6,524 nucleotides of DNA from Boseongicola sp. SB0675_bin_26 (GTDB lineage: Bacteria > Pseudomonadota > Alphaproteobacteria > Rhodobacterales > Rhodobacteraceae), in NCBI GenBank assembly GCA_009843725.1, contig VYCX01000463.1, positions 1-6,524 on the forward strand, given 5' to 3'. A program made the position numbers and the translations under genes. Each line of letters starts with the position of its first letter. Within the stretch, counting starts at the first letter, position 1. Positions 6,326 to 6,524 of the stretch are shown here, one piece after another. The notes below the pieces were generated by a model. It had not been told where the DNA came from. It made no database searches and worked only from the letters and a program-made list of their open reading frames with translations.

Positions 6326-6524
6326 ATGCTTAGTTTCTGGGGGCTTCTGGTCGGCGGTCTGGCGGTTCTCGCGGGCTCGGGGCTTGCACTGGGAGCGGCC
6401 CTTGGACTTACCGGGCTTCTGATCCTTCACTTCCTTGCCGGCGAGGCGACTTATGTCGCAGTCGACGCTGTCTGGAACGAGCTGAACACTTTCACGCTCA
6501 GCGCAAATCCGCACTTCATCATTA
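6326..6524 (+). CDS. dctM: TRAP transporter large permease subunit (DctM family), N-terminal part, runs off right edge
   Basis: This is the start of the large membrane subunit that forms the transport channel and couples uptake to a sodium or proton gradient. Sixty-six codons are present. ATG 6326 is preceded by AGAAGGA (6314-6320) at 5 bases and lies 18 bases after the dctQ stop. The first hydrophobic helix runs MLSFWGLLVGGLAVLAGSG, then ALGLTGLLILHFL, then VAVDAVWNELNTFTLSA. The last corresponds to the DctM pattern of a small-residue loop followed by SFTLSAIPLFIFMGE. In this window the final residues read SANPHFII instead of the expected SAIPLFIF, an unusual set of changes in a conserved hydrophobic segment right at the edge. 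The rest of the protein, usually about 430 residues, is outside the window. Confidence 0.93.
   Translation, partial: MLSFWGLLVGGLAVLAGSGLALGAALGLTGLLILHFLAGEATYVAVDAVWNELNTFTLSANPHFII

Noticed and set aside
1..6524. CRISPR array, tandem repeats, rRNA or IS element.
   Set aside because: No regularly spaced direct repeats, rRNA-like sequence or transposase-like protein was seen on either strand.

Overview
The window is GC-rich with high GC at third codon positions. Its gene types (DusA-type tRNA-dihydrouridine synthase, TRAP transporter DctPQM, a choline-sulfatase-like sulfatase, a GMC oxidoreductase) suggest a marine-type alphaproteobacterium, most likely in or near the Rhodobacterales (Roseobacter-like). 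The taxonomic call is inferred from protein character only.

Layout from left to right. Positions 1-150 hold the N-terminus of a sulfatase on the minus strand that runs off the left edge. Positions 216-779 hold a decayed short-chain dehydrogenase/reductase (SDR) on the plus strand: 5'-truncated, frameshifted, with an internal stop and a damaged active site. Positions 824-2479 hold an intact minus-strand GMC-family FAD oxidoreductase with an awkward start: the best Shine-Dalgarno sequence and the usual family N-terminus point to an ATA codon at 2419, while the first ordinary start lies 20 codons upstream. Positions 2480-3154 are non-coding as far as I can tell and hold strong inverted repeats at 2748-2776 and 2901-2935. 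An intact dusA lies at 3155-4174 on the plus strand. About 590 bases without a convincing gene follow (4175-4760). A co-directional TRAP operon then runs off the right edge: dctP (4761-5771), dctQ (5774-6307) and the start of dctM (6326-end).

Functional reading. The TRAP genes form a tight operon for sodium- or proton-driven uptake of an organic solute, probably carrying a carboxylate or similar anionic group, because the family's substrate-binding arginine is present. The sulfatase, GMC oxidoreductase and SDR remnant look like a small catabolic neighbourhood, for example desulfation of a sulfate ester followed by alcohol oxidation. The substrate cannot be read from the sequence, and dusA separates these genes from the transporter. 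dusA is a housekeeping RNA-modification gene whose 5' end is a known integration hotspot for mobile elements. No integrase or duplicated attachment site is visible here.

I found no clear new multi-gene system. The items most worth a second look are the SDR pseudogene, the GMC start codon, the two dyads upstream of the GMC gene, and the odd residues at the extreme right end.
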